From positions 434,001 through 498,000 of the forward strand of contig NZ_SMFU01000009.1 of assembly GCF_004339595.1 (NCBI RefSeq): a DNA stretch of 64,000 nucleotides. Reading direction: 5' to 3'. Shown here piece by piece: positions 45,274-53,647 of this stretch (position 1 is its first letter; each line of letters opens with the position of its first letter). The position numbers and the translations under genes were made by a program. The notes beneath the pieces were generated by a model that was not told the origin of the DNA, made no database searches, and worked only from the letters and a program-made list of their open reading frames with translations. The stretch comes from Marinobacterium mangrovicola (GTDB lineage Bacteria > Pseudomonadota > Gammaproteobacteria > Pseudomonadales > Balneatricaceae).

Positions 45274-46539
45274 TGGCGCCGGCTGATCCAGCCCCATGGC
45301 CGCCCGGGCCAGCAGGGTTTTACCCAGCGGGCATAGCTCCAGCGCTACCAGCCCCGCGTCTCTTAACAAACCGACACCGGGCTGAGAGCTGGTAAACAGC
45401 TTCATGGTACGGTCGCTGAACTGGATAGTGCGGAACTGATCGGAGTGGCGGGCAGTTTCAAACGCCTGCAGCGCATGCAGATCGCCCAGCGGCAGACCTT
45501 CGCGGCGACGCTCAATAATCATATCGGCCAGGGCGACAACACCGCGGAACGCCAGGTTAAAGCCCTGGCCTGCAATCGGGTGCAGCGCATGAGCCGCGTT
45601 GCCCAACACCACCAGACCGGCACGCACCTGCTCTTCCGCCAGTACCAGTTTGAGCGGGTAGTGAAAACGCTCGCCAACACGGATAAACCGCCCCGCGCGA
45701 TAGCCAAAGCGCTCCTGGAGTTTGCGCAGAAAAGCCGCGTCGTCCAGCGCCAGTACTTCGTCTACATCATCTTCCGGCAGGGTCCAGACCAGGCCACAAC
45801 GGGCCTGACCATCCAGATCCTCACCGGGAAGCAGCGCAATCGGGCCACTATCGGTGAAGCGCTCGTAAGCTACACCACCATGACCGCGATCCAGGCTAAC
45901 ATTGGCTACCAGCGCATGCTGTTCATAGCTGCTCTGGCTGTAACCTATGCCGAGTTTCTCTCTTAGCGATGAGCGCCCGCCATCGGCGATCACCACAAGA
46001 CCTGCATTCAAGGTACGCTCACCCTCGGCAGTAGCGATCCGTACCTGACTGCCATCGGCACGGTTATCCAGATCTTCCACCTGGGCCGGAGCGATAAAGT
46101 CGATCTCAGGGGCGCCATGCTGTGCCAGACGACTCAACAGCACCTGGCCGAGCCAGTGATTTTCCACCACATAGCCCAGCGCGGAGACATTCTCGCGCTC
46201 GGCATCAAGGCGCGTCACACCAAAACGGCCGCGGTCGGATACGTGAATATGCTCAATCGGCGTCAGATGCTCTACCAACTGCTGCCAGATACCCATACGT
46301 TCGAACGGGGCGCGCACACCATAGGCCAGCGCAGTGGAGCGTGCATCGTAGCTGGGCTGAAACACCGGCTCGCCCGGGGCGGGCATCTGCTCGGCCTCTA
46401 CCACTGCCACACGCAGCTTCAGCTCACGGGCCACCGGCAGCAGGGCACAGGCCAGGCTCGCACCCACCATGCCGCCGCCGACAATCACCAGATCATAGTT
46501 ATCCACTGGGTCATTCCCGCGCTCAGAGTCGTCACGCAT
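45262..46539 (-). CDS. ubiH: 2-octaprenyl-6-methoxyphenol hydroxylase
   Basis: UbiH hydroxylates C1 in aerobic ubiquinone synthesis. The 425-residue product has the FAD motif GGGMVGASLACALL (residues about 21-34), ADGGRSSLREKLGI and GNAAHALHPIAGQGFNLAFRGV, where GNAAH is a common UbiH variant of GDAAH. It follows pepP by 8 bp and precedes ubiI; ygfB-pepP-ubiH-ubiI is a conserved gammaproteobacterial set. Confidence 0.93.
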   Translation of the reverse strand: MRDDSERGNDPVDNYDLVIVGGGMVGASLACALLPVARELKLRVAVVEAEQMPAPGEPVFQPSYDARSTALAYGVRAPFERMGIWQQLVEHLTPIEHIHVSDRGRFGVTRLDAERENVSALGYVVENHWLGQVLLSRLAQHGAPEIDFIAPAQVEDLDNRADGSQVRIATAEGERTLNAGLVVIADGGRSSLREKLGIGYSQSSYEQHALVANVSLDRGHGGVAYERFTDSGPIALLPGEDLDGQARCGLVWTLPEDDVDEVLALDDAAFLRKLQERFGYRAGRFIRVGERFHYPLKLVLAEEQVRAGLVVLGNAAHALHPIAGQGFNLAFRGVVALADMIIERRREGLPLGDLHALQAFETARHSDQFRTIQFSDRTMKLFTSSQPGVGLLRDAGLVALELCPLGKTLLARAAMGLDQPAPKLH

Positions 46540-46547
46540 CGTCTGTT

Positions 46548-47864
46548 TTACCCCTGCGCCATCAGCGCCTCGATCTCGTCGGCGCGTTTCGGCACGCCGC
46601 CGGTCAGCACTTCACAGCCACCTTCGGTGACCACCACATCATCCTCAATGCGGATGCCGATACCGCGCCAGCGCGGCTCAACATTCTCATTCTGTGGCGA
46701 GACATAGATTCCCGGCTCGATGGTCATTACCATGCCCGGCTGCAGCGGACGCCATTCGCCATCCACCTTGTAGTTACCCACATCATGCACATCCATACCG
46801 AGCCAATGGCCGATGCGGTGCATGTAGAATTCGCGGTAAGCACCCGCTTCGATCAGCGCGTCGACCTCGCCCTGCAGCAGTCCGAGCTCAACCAGGCCTT
46901 CGGTCAGCATACGCACCGACAGGTCATGTACCTCGTTCCAGGGCAGACCGGGTTTGACCAGCTCGATACAGGCTTCGTTGATGCTCAGGGTCAGGTCATA
47001 CAGAGCACGCTGTTCTTCGCTGAAGCGGCCACTGGCCGGGAAGGTACGGGTAATATCGCTGGCGTAGCAATCAACCTCGCAGCCGGCATCGATCAAAATC
47101 AGATCGCCATCCTGCATCTGCGCATCGTTTTCGATGTAGTGCAGGATGCAGCCGTTGGCGCCAGCGCCGACGATGGGGCTGTAGGCCTGGAAACGCGCAC
47201 CGGCACTCATGCAGTGGCTGATGATTTTGCCTTCCAGCTCATATTCATAACGGCCGGGAGCCGCCAGACGCATCGCCTCGCAATGAGCCTCCGCGGAGAT
47301 CGCCGCGGCGTGGCGCATCACCGCTAGCTCTTCCTCATCCTTGAACAGCCGCATCTCGTGGATCAGGTTATCCAGCAGCACCAGCTCTTCCGGCGGTTCC
47401 GCGCCGAGACGGGACTTGGCGCGACCGGCGTTGAGCCAGCCCATCACCTGGGAGTCCAGCACCTCGTCACTACCCACCGCGTAGTAAAGACGGCGAGCGC
47501 CATCAAGCAGTTCCGGAATACGCTCATCGAGTTCATCGTGATCGAACGCCTCATCAGCACCGAAACGCTCGACACAGCCCTCAGGGCCTGCGCGGTAACC
47601 GGTCCAGATCTCCATGGCGGGATCGCGGGGTGGACAAAACAGCACCACTTCGCCCGCTTCACGACCGGGGCGCAGCAACAACAGCGCGTCGGGCTCGTTG
47701 AAGCCAGTCAGGTAGTAGAAATCACTGTTCTGACGAAACGGAAATTCCGCATCGCGGTTACGGGTGACCAGGCTGGAGCCGGCCACCAGTGCGACGCTAT
47801 CTTTCGGCAGCGCATCCAGCAGGCGACGACGGCGGTTGGCAAAGCATTGCTGACTGATTTTCAT
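46548..47864 (-). CDS. pepP: Xaa-Pro aminopeptidase P
   Basis: PepP removes an N-terminal residue that precedes proline. I start at ATG 47864, giving 438 residues (E. coli 441); the open upstream extension shows no homology. The pita-bread catalytic domain shows the dimanganese ligands: two Asp in LIDAGCEVDCYASDITRTFP, His in HRIGHWLGMDVHDVG, Glu in MTIEPGIYV and Glu in GIGIRIEDDVVVT. It lies 62 bp behind ygfB and 8 bp before ubiH. Confidence 0.95.
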   Translation of the reverse strand: MKISQQCFANRRRRLLDALPKDSVALVAGSSLVTRNRDAEFPFRQNSDFYYLTGFNEPDALLLLRPGREAGEVVLFCPPRDPAMEIWTGYRAGPEGCVERFGADEAFDHDELDERIPELLDGARRLYYAVGSDEVLDSQVMGWLNAGRAKSRLGAEPPEELVLLDNLIHEMRLFKDEEELAVMRHAAAISAEAHCEAMRLAAPGRYEYELEGKIISHCMSAGARFQAYSPIVGAGANGCILHYIENDAQMQDGDLILIDAGCEVDCYASDITRTFPASGRFSEEQRALYDLTLSINEACIELVKPGLPWNEVHDLSVRMLTEGLVELGLLQGEVDALIEAGAYREFYMHRIGHWLGMDVHDVGNYKVDGEWRPLQPGMVMTIEPGIYVSPQNENVEPRWRGIGIRIEDDVVVTEGGCEVLTGGVPKRADEIEALMAQG

Positions 47865-47926
47865 GGTAGAGCAGTGTCCTTTCGATAATGTCAGTGCTGG
47901 CGATGATTTCACTACAGGGAGCCGCG

Positions 47927-48529
47927 TCAGTGCAGTGTCGGCGGCGTCTGCTTGGTGGCCTCGGCTTCCGCTTCCGGCACGCGATTGCATTCATTGAACA
48001 TCAGCATCGCCGCGGTGCGGACATATTCCTGTACCTCCATCAGATCCGCTTCATCCTCGTCGGAGTCTGCATCGGTATCAGCCGCGATCTGGGCGATCTG
48101 CGCCAGATCCTGCAGCCCTTCCTTCGCTTCAGCAGACAGCTTCTGAGACTTCTGCGTATGCAGGCCAAAGCCGCTCAGAAATCCGCTGCACCAGCTACCC
48201 AGTGCTTCAGCGCGCTGCGCCAGCATCTGGTCGTCATCCGGCAGCAGCAGGGCAAAATCAAAGTCATCCGACTCATACTGAGCCAGGGTGCGCTGATAAA
48301 GCTCGATGAGGCCCAGCTTAGTGGTTTCCTGCTTCAGTGCACTGACGTCCATCAGTTCCAGGAACACCCGCAGCAGGGTATCGGCATCAAAGCGGGCACC
48401 GGCGGCCAGCTGACCGGCCAGCAAGCCGTGCAGTTCGGCCGGGGATACGGCCAGTACACCTTCCTCGATCAACAGGTTGGCGACAATATCGAAATCGGGC
48501 AGTTCAACTGCGGCATCTTCGCGGGTCAT
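47927..48529 (-). CDS. ygfB: UPF0149 / YgfB-family protein
   Basis: A 200-residue, all-helical acidic protein of the YgfB family. The hallmark segment ELHGLLAGQLAAGARFDADTLLRV lies around residues 32-55, and GSWCSGFLSGFGLHTQ in the middle. It heads ygfB-pepP-ubiH-ubiI. In Pseudomonas aeruginosa, YgfB modulates the AlpA regulon and beta-lactam tolerance; that role is not implied here. The last 30 residues are low-complexity. Confidence 0.92.
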   Translation of the reverse strand: MTREDAAVELPDFDIVANLLIEEGVLAVSPAELHGLLAGQLAAGARFDADTLLRVFLELMDVSALKQETTKLGLIELYQRTLAQYESDDFDFALLLPDDDQMLAQRAEALGSWCSGFLSGFGLHTQKSQKLSAEAKEGLQDLAQIAQIAADTDADSDEDEADLMEVQEYVRTAAMLMFNECNRVPEAEAEATKQTPPTLH

Positions 48530-48647
48530 GGTCAGGATACATTCTGTTGGTCAGAGGGATAGCGGGCCGACAGCGCGACCCGCTTTGGGTATTCAGATAA
48601 GGAGATATGCTAGCACCTCAGCGGATACAGGGCCACGCAAGCCGGCA

Positions 48648-51569
48648 TCAGTGCTGCACACACACCCGATCACGACCCAGGTCCTTGGCACGATAGAGCG
48701 CCTGGTCCGCACGCAGACTGATACTTTTCTGAGTATCGCCCAGGCGCCAGGCCGCCACACCGATACTGACGGTGCGAGCCCCTGCCACCGGGAAGGCATG
48801 GCTGCGCACATTTTCCGCAAGCCTTTGTGCCAGCTGCTCCGCATCATCGATACTGGTGTCAGGGCAAACCACCATAAACTCCTCACCACCCCAACGGGCA
48901 ATGGAGTCCTGCTGGCGGCAACCGCCCCTGAGCACCGCTGCAAAATCGGTCAACAGCTGATCGCCGGCATCGTGGCCAAAGCGATCATTGACCTCCTTGA
49001 AGTGGTCGATATCGAGCAGCAACACCGCGAAGCCCGGCCCACCCTTTTCCGCCTGTTCCACTTCACGCTCGAACAGCTGCTCGATAAACAGCCGGTTTTT
49101 CAGCCGGGTCAGACGATCGGTAACCGATAGCTGCTCCAACATCCGGTTTTTCACCGTCAGCTCTTCGTGGGCCTGCTGCAGCTGATCGTTGCTCTCCCGA
49201 ATCCGGTTATTCAGGCGCGCCAGCTTGCGATTCCACACCAGGATCACACCCAGCAGCAGCGCTGCACCGAGCGAGGTCTGCGCCAGCAGGCGGTAATCGG
49301 TGCTCTCTTTCAAGGGGCCTATCTGCAGCCAGCGGTTGGCGATGGTCTCACGTTGCTCATCGCTGACCGACGCCAGCGTCTTGTTCATGATCCGGTTGAG
49401 GATCACATCGTCGGCACGCATCGCCATGCGTAGCGCGTAGCGGGAGTCCAACTGACCGGAGATTTTCAGTTCGCCGTAGACTCGACGGTTCAGTTCCCGC
49501 CCCAAGACCGGCAGGCTGTCGACCACGCCATAGATCTCACCCTCGTTCAGCGCGGTCAGTGCAGCTTCCAGATCCTCATACCCACGCAGCTCCACATCCG
49601 ATCCCAGATCACGTAAAAACTGCTGAACCTCGCCTCCCTCAACCAGCCCCAGGGTGCGCCCTTTTAGCTGTTCCAGATCGCTGAAAAACATCTCATCCGG
49701 CCCGGTAGCGACCACCAGCGGACTGGTGAACAGTGGCTGGGTAAAAGAGAGGTCATCGCGCTCTTGCAGTAAGGGCGAGGTGGCCACCAGGTCACAGCGC
49801 CGGCTCTCCAGCGCGGCCAACGCCTGTTTGTAACTGTCCGCCGCTTCGATACGGAAGCTGATACCGGAGTTGTTACGCAGAATCTCCAGAAGATCGGCGA
49901 AAGCGCCGATCTTCTTGCCGTCCTCACCGATATGCTCCAGCGGCAGGTTATCGCGGCGCACGCAAACCTTGACGGCAGTGCGGGACTCCAGCCATTCCAG
50001 CTCTTCACCGCGCAGGTGCACGTAGCTGGCCGGGGAAGCGGCACTGGAAAGCCACTTCTGCTGCAGCCCCCTTTTCTCCTCTTCGGTAAGACTGTCCATG
50101 GCCCGCTGCAGAATATCGCGCAGCTGCGGCTGATCCTCACGCACGGCGATCCGCAGCGACAGCGGATCCCCCCCATCGATGTCTAGCGTACTCTGGCTGA
50201 TCAGCCCAGGGACGCCGTATTTTTGGCTCAGGTGGTCCGCCACCGTCATCAGCTCGATGGTAGCATCCGCCGTTCCCGTGCTGACCTTAAGCAGCGAGTC
50301 GAGACTGTCGGTGGAGGGAATGACCTTCATGCCCGGCTGACTGCTGAGCCGGTCATACATATAAAAGCCATCCGGCAGCACCAGCGTTTTCTTTTTCAGC
50401 TCATCGAAGCTGGCGATAGCCGGCGTCGAATCACGCCGATACAACGCCTGCACCTGGCGTACATAGGGGCGGGTAAACTCAAGGTAAGTGTCGCGCTCTT
50501 CGCTATAGACGATATTCATCATCACATCGAGGCGGCCCTCACGCATCATCTGCAGGTATTCGTCCCAGCTCAAACCGGACACCACGTTCACCTCCAGCCC
50601 CACCTTGTCGGCCAATAGCTGGATCAGGTCTACGGAATGACCACGTGGACGGCCGTTTTCGAAAAAGTTGTAGGGCTCGAAATTGCTTTCGTTATGCACC
50701 CTGATCACCGGGTTCTGCTTGACGAACTCGCGTTCGCTCGGCGTTAGCGCCACGGTACGGGCCTTGCGGATAAAGCCCATCGATGCGCGCCCCATCCAGC
50801 GGTCGATCAGCGCCTCCCACTCATCCGCCGTAATGGCATCCATACCCTTCTGAATGATGGAACGCAGCAGGGGCTGTTCCGGCTGTACGCCAAAGCGCAG
50901 ATCCTCACGCCCCACGTTACGCAACTGGAACTCACCCGCCACCTTGATGTTGGTATAGGCGTTGGTCGACGCGTAGTGATAGCCGGAGGTCAGGTTCTGG
51001 ATCGCGGCGTCGATCTCGCCATAGGCCAGGGCGCTGATCAGCGTGGCGTAATCTTCATATTCGCGGATATCCAGATCCGCCTGGGTGCGCAGCTCGCGCA
51101 GATAAAAGATGTTACGCAGCACGCCGACCCGTTTACCGGACAGATCTGCCAGACCGTTGTAATCACCAAACTCCTTGCGGGTGAATACCACGGTGGGAAT
51201 TTCAAAATAGGGTGTCGTATAGAGAGTGAACGGCGTGCGTTCAGGCTTGAAGGAGATATCGGAGATAGCATCGATCTGACGCTCTTCGAGCATGCGCAGG
51301 TTGTTGGACCACTCGCCGGTGCCTAGTTTTATATCCAGGCCGGTTTTCTGTTCGATGATCTCGACCAGCTCCGGCACAAAACCGCGCAGCTCCCCCTTAT
51401 CAATAAAGGAAAAGGGCACAAAATCGTACATGGCAGCCATGCTGACCGGCTTACCGGCGGCGACATAGGCAGCTTCTCTTTCCGTCAGCACCACCTGTGG
51501 ATCGGCAGCCAGAACCGATCGCGCCAGCAGAACCCAGAACATCAGAAGGATGAGGTGTATTCGCGACAC
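48648..51569 (-). CDS. Membrane diguanylate cyclase with three periplasmic solute-binding domains
   Basis: A 973-residue sensor. I start at GTG 51569 because it yields a clean signal peptide (basic SRIH, hydrophobic core, cut after VLA); a GTG at 51620 is also open. Three family-3 solute-binding domains follow (residues about 20-260, 275-500, 510-750), as in BvgS-type sensors but with one more. Then come a membrane segment (about 755-775), a short coiled coil and a GGDEF domain with RWGGEEF and the RxxD inhibitory site RQQD five residues before GGEEF. The active site looks intact, so it should make c-di-GMP in response to periplasmic ligands. Confidence 0.9.
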   Translation of the reverse strand: MSRIHLILLMFWVLLARSVLAADPQVVLTEREAAYVAAGKPVSMAAMYDFVPFSFIDKGELRGFVPELVEIIEQKTGLDIKLGTGEWSNNLRMLEERQIDAISDISFKPERTPFTLYTTPYFEIPTVVFTRKEFGDYNGLADLSGKRVGVLRNIFYLRELRTQADLDIREYEDYATLISALAYGEIDAAIQNLTSGYHYASTNAYTNIKVAGEFQLRNVGREDLRFGVQPEQPLLRSIIQKGMDAITADEWEALIDRWMGRASMGFIRKARTVALTPSEREFVKQNPVIRVHNESNFEPYNFFENGRPRGHSVDLIQLLADKVGLEVNVVSGLSWDEYLQMMREGRLDVMMNIVYSEERDTYLEFTRPYVRQVQALYRRDSTPAIASFDELKKKTLVLPDGFYMYDRLSSQPGMKVIPSTDSLDSLLKVSTGTADATIELMTVADHLSQKYGVPGLISQSTLDIDGGDPLSLRIAVREDQPQLRDILQRAMDSLTEEEKRGLQQKWLSSAASPASYVHLRGEELEWLESRTAVKVCVRRDNLPLEHIGEDGKKIGAFADLLEILRNNSGISFRIEAADSYKQALAALESRRCDLVATSPLLQERDDLSFTQPLFTSPLVVATGPDEMFFSDLEQLKGRTLGLVEGGEVQQFLRDLGSDVELRGYEDLEAALTALNEGEIYGVVDSLPVLGRELNRRVYGELKISGQLDSRYALRMAMRADDVILNRIMNKTLASVSDEQRETIANRWLQIGPLKESTDYRLLAQTSLGAALLLGVILVWNRKLARLNNRIRESNDQLQQAHEELTVKNRMLEQLSVTDRLTRLKNRLFIEQLFEREVEQAEKGGPGFAVLLLDIDHFKEVNDRFGHDAGDQLLTDFAAVLRGGCRQQDSIARWGGEEFMVVCPDTSIDDAEQLAQRLAENVRSHAFPVAGARTVSIGVAAWRLGDTQKSISLRADQALYRAKDLGRDRVCVQH

Positions 51570-51673
51570 TGAATAAACTTTCCCTGTACGATCAAGTAGA
51601 ACGTTGGTTAAACATGCCACCCCCTCTCAATCAGAGCAAGCTTAAACAGCGGCGCAATCAGGCCTGACGCCGA

Positions 51674-51702
51674 TTGACCCTCCGGTTAGCGCTGTTTATA
51701 GT
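51674..51702 (+). promoter_or_regulatory. Predicted promoter of the 51759 gene and zapA
   Basis: TTGACC and TATAGT are 17 bases apart, starting about 57 bases before the ATG at 51759 in the divergent spacer. The predicted start is near 51709. Confidence 0.7.
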
Positions 51703-51758
51703 CGCCCTGACGGGAGTCTCCCCCCGGAGAGCGCCGGTAAGTCACAAAGGTCAGGGGC

Positions 51759-51968
51759 ATGTCAGAACACTACTTCAACGCACTGGAACAGAAGATCGAT
51801 TTGCTACTCGGTAAACTCGATCAGTTGGAGCAGGAAAACCGCTATCTGCGTGACCAGACCGGCAAGCTACGCGAAGAACGCGCACAGCTTCTGCAGCTGC
51901 ATGACCAGACCCGCGATAAGGTGGAAGGCATGATTTCGCGCCTCAAAGCACTGGAGCAGCAATCATGA
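51759..51968 (+). CDS. Short coiled-coil protein upstream of zapA (TIGR02449-like)
   Basis: A 69-residue, highly charged protein predicted to be one continuous coiled coil: heptads can be read from LEQKIDLLLGKLDQLEQEN through VEGMISRLKALEQ. It overlaps zapA by four bases (ATGA), so it is translationally coupled to a division gene. Small proteins of this sort (TIGR02449 family) stand before zapA in many gammaproteobacteria. A ZapB-like role in Z-ring bundling is plausible, not shown. Confidence 0.85.
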   Translation: MSEHYFNALEQKIDLLLGKLDQLEQENRYLRDQTGKLREERAQLLQLHDQTRDKVEGMISRLKALEQQS

Positions 51969-52291
51969 GTAAGGACGCACGTACCGTTACCGTAAAGCTT
52001 CTCGACAAGGAATACACCATCAGCTGTCCGGATGGCGCCGAAGCGGAGCTACTGGCATCGGCGGATTATCTCGATAGCAAGATGCGGGAGATCAAGTCCA
52101 GCGGCAAGATCGTTGGCCTTGAGCGTATCGCCGTGATGGCGGCGCTGAATGTTTCCCACGAACTGATCAAAAGTAATGCCGACAGCCGCCGTAACCTGGA
52201 GATGCAGCTCAAGCGTCTAGGCAGCAAGATCGACCGCTCCCTTGAAAGGGACGCAGGAGATGTCGGTGACACTTCCAAAAATGACGCCTGA
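51965..52291 (+). CDS. zapA: Cell division protein ZapA
   Basis: ZapA cross-links FtsZ filaments in the Z ring. The 108-residue product has the N-terminal globular part (VTVKLLDKEYTISCPDGAEAELLASADYLDSKMREI, split over residues 8-43) and a C-terminal helix (ALNVSHELIKSNADSRRNLEMQLKRL). The order zapA-6S RNA-5-formyl-THF ligase is classic for gammaproteobacteria. Confidence 0.95.
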   Translation: MSKDARTVTVKLLDKEYTISCPDGAEAELLASADYLDSKMREIKSSGKIVGLERIAVMAALNVSHELIKSNADSRRNLEMQLKRLGSKIDRSLERDAGDVGDTSKNDA

Positions 52292-52371
52292 AAAACTCTC
52301 ATAGTCATTTTTAATCGTTATATTTCAAACGAATAGAGCGCTCTTAGCAAAAGCTTAAAAAATTGCAAGAG

Positions 52372-52399
52372 CTGACATTCATACCTGCAGCGGTATAAT
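52372..52399 (+). promoter_or_regulatory. Predicted 6S RNA promoter
   Basis: CTGACA and a perfect TATAAT are 16 bases apart, placing the start near 52405, where the 6S terminal stem begins. Confidence 0.75.
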
Positions 52400-52404
52400 A
52401 GATT

Positions 52405-52584
52405 CACTTCCTGGGGTGTTCGCTAGTCGGTTAAGTCCCTCGAGCCGATAAGCACTACCCAGAGGGTGGAAAGCAGGTGTTGTGTGCATGTCCGGTTACC
52501 GGAAAGCCTGATATATCTGCTGACATCCTCGACCTGAACCTTTGGGTTCAGGGCCACAACCGATGTCGGCATCCTGGGAGGCCC
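52405..52584 (+). ncRNA. ssrS: 6S RNA
   Basis: 6S RNA mimics an open promoter and sequesters sigma70 RNA polymerase in stationary phase. About 180 bases lie between zapA and fau. The ends pair (CTTCC-T-GGGTG region with CATCC-T-GGGAG), and internal conserved parts match the gammaproteobacterial 6S layout: GTTCGC near the 5' end, GTCCCTCGAGCCGATA, GTGTGCATGTCCGG, AAGCCT, and CCTGAACCTTTGGGTTCAGGG hairpin arms near 52534-52553. Ends are approximate. Its 3' stem carries the likely Shine-Dalgarno of the next gene. Confidence 0.9.
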
Positions 52585-52588
52585 TACC

Positions 52589-53200
52589 TTGAACAACACG
52601 CCCGCGGAAAAACGCGCACTGCGCCAGCAGATGCGTCGCCAACGTCGCAGTCTCAGCCCGACACAGCAGCGCGAAGCCGCTATCGGTGTACGCAACCGCA
52701 TCCGTAATCAACTCTGGTTTCTCAGAGCACGGCATATCGCCCTTTACCTGCCTAATGACGGTGAGATCGACCCGACTCCGCTGATAGAGCTCTGTTGGAA
52801 AATGGGCAAAGCGGTTTATCTGCCGGTACTGCACCCGATCCGCCACAACCGGCTCTGGTTTATCCACTACACGCCGAATACCCGCATGAGCCCTAACCGC
52901 TTTGGTATTCCCGAGCCTTCGCTGCAGAAACATCCGCGACGCCCGGCCTGGGCAATGGATCTGGTAATGCTGCCACTGGTGGCATTTGATGCGGATGGCA
53001 ACAGGATGGGCATGGGCGGCGGTTTTTATGACCGCACCTTCAGCTACAAACTCAAGGGAAAAGGGATCAAAGGCGCCCGGCTAATCGGGCTGGCGCATGA
53101 ATTTCAGAGAGTCGGGGAGCTACCGGTACAACCCTGGGATGTACCGCTGTTCGGAATAGTGACCGACAGGGCGAATTATCTTCGCCGTCAGTCCGTCTAG
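52589..53200 (+). CDS. fau: 5-formyltetrahydrofolate cyclo-ligase
   Basis: The enzyme turns 5-formyl-THF into methenyl-THF with ATP. The 203-residue product begins with TTG at 52589; GGGAGG seven bases before it belongs to the 3' stem of 6S RNA. Motifs are KRALRQQMRRQRRSLS for ATP binding near the start and GMGGGFYDRTFS (residues about 145-156). E. coli has the same 6S-ygfA linkage. Its stop shares CTAG with a minus-strand mini-ORF. Confidence 0.95.
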   Translation: MNNTPAEKRALRQQMRRQRRSLSPTQQREAAIGVRNRIRNQLWFLRARHIALYLPNDGEIDPTPLIELCWKMGKAVYLPVLHPIRHNRLWFIHYTPNTRMSPNRFGIPEPSLQKHPRRPAWAMDLVMLPLVAFDADGNRMGMGGGFYDRTFSYKLKGKGIKGARLIGLAHEFQRVGELPVQPWDVPLFGIVTDRANYLRRQSV

Positions 53201-53322
53201 CTATTGAACGCCTGCTGCACCAGAGAGGTAAGCTGCAGGTCTGTCTGGGAAACGCCGGTCATCAAAGCACCAACGACAAACACCAGGACCAGAACAAGAA
53301 CCAGATCGGGACTCTTCTTCAT
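53197..53322 (-). CDS. Predicted 41-residue single-span membrane mini-protein
   Basis: I do not recognise this frame with certainty. It starts at ATG 53322 and reads MKKSPDLVLVLVLVFVVGAL, then a polar tail MTGVSQTDLQLTSLVQQAFN-S. Two lysines precede one strong hydrophobic segment, which suggests an N-in inner membrane peptide. Its stop overlaps the fau stop in a shared CTAG. No strong Shine-Dalgarno is visible (GGA about 12 bases upstream), so the call rests on composition. Confidence 0.5.
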   Translation of the reverse strand: MKKSPDLVLVLVLVFVVGALMTGVSQTDLQLTSLVQQAFNS

Positions 53323-53647
53323 TTGATGGATTGTTCCAATTTTTAGAGCTGCCATATAACGAAAGGCGCCAGGCCAATTACGACGGGCCTTCCACGAATG
53401 TTAACAACTTTGTGACAGTGATCGAGCGCTAGTGTTCCACAGCTGGAAAAAAATGCAACAGATCCGACAGAGAACGGTGGATAAATGTCAACTTCCATCC
53501 AAAAACATGTCGTTACTCAACACATTTATACCGTTCCCTAACCTTTCCGGCCTAAATAACGGTTAGCTAATAAAACGGACGCTAGTGGCTCCGTGTCAAC
53601 CGGCTCAAAAATCTTACACACAAAACCACGGATTAACGCGCCCAGTC
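53323..53647. other. Noncoding stretch between the mini-ORF and the AEC gene
   Basis: These 325 bases are AT-richer than their surroundings and carry stop codons in all frames. I see a small TTCCA/TGGAA inverted repeat at 53435-53448 but no convincing promoter pair, terminator with T-tract or RNA family. A 37-codon plus-strand frame at about 53453 was considered and rejected. Confidence 0.6.

Noticed and set aside
53453..53566. A 37-codon plus-strand frame in the noncoding stretch
   Set aside because: No ribosome site, ordinary composition without a hydrophobic or charged pattern, and no neighbour to couple with.
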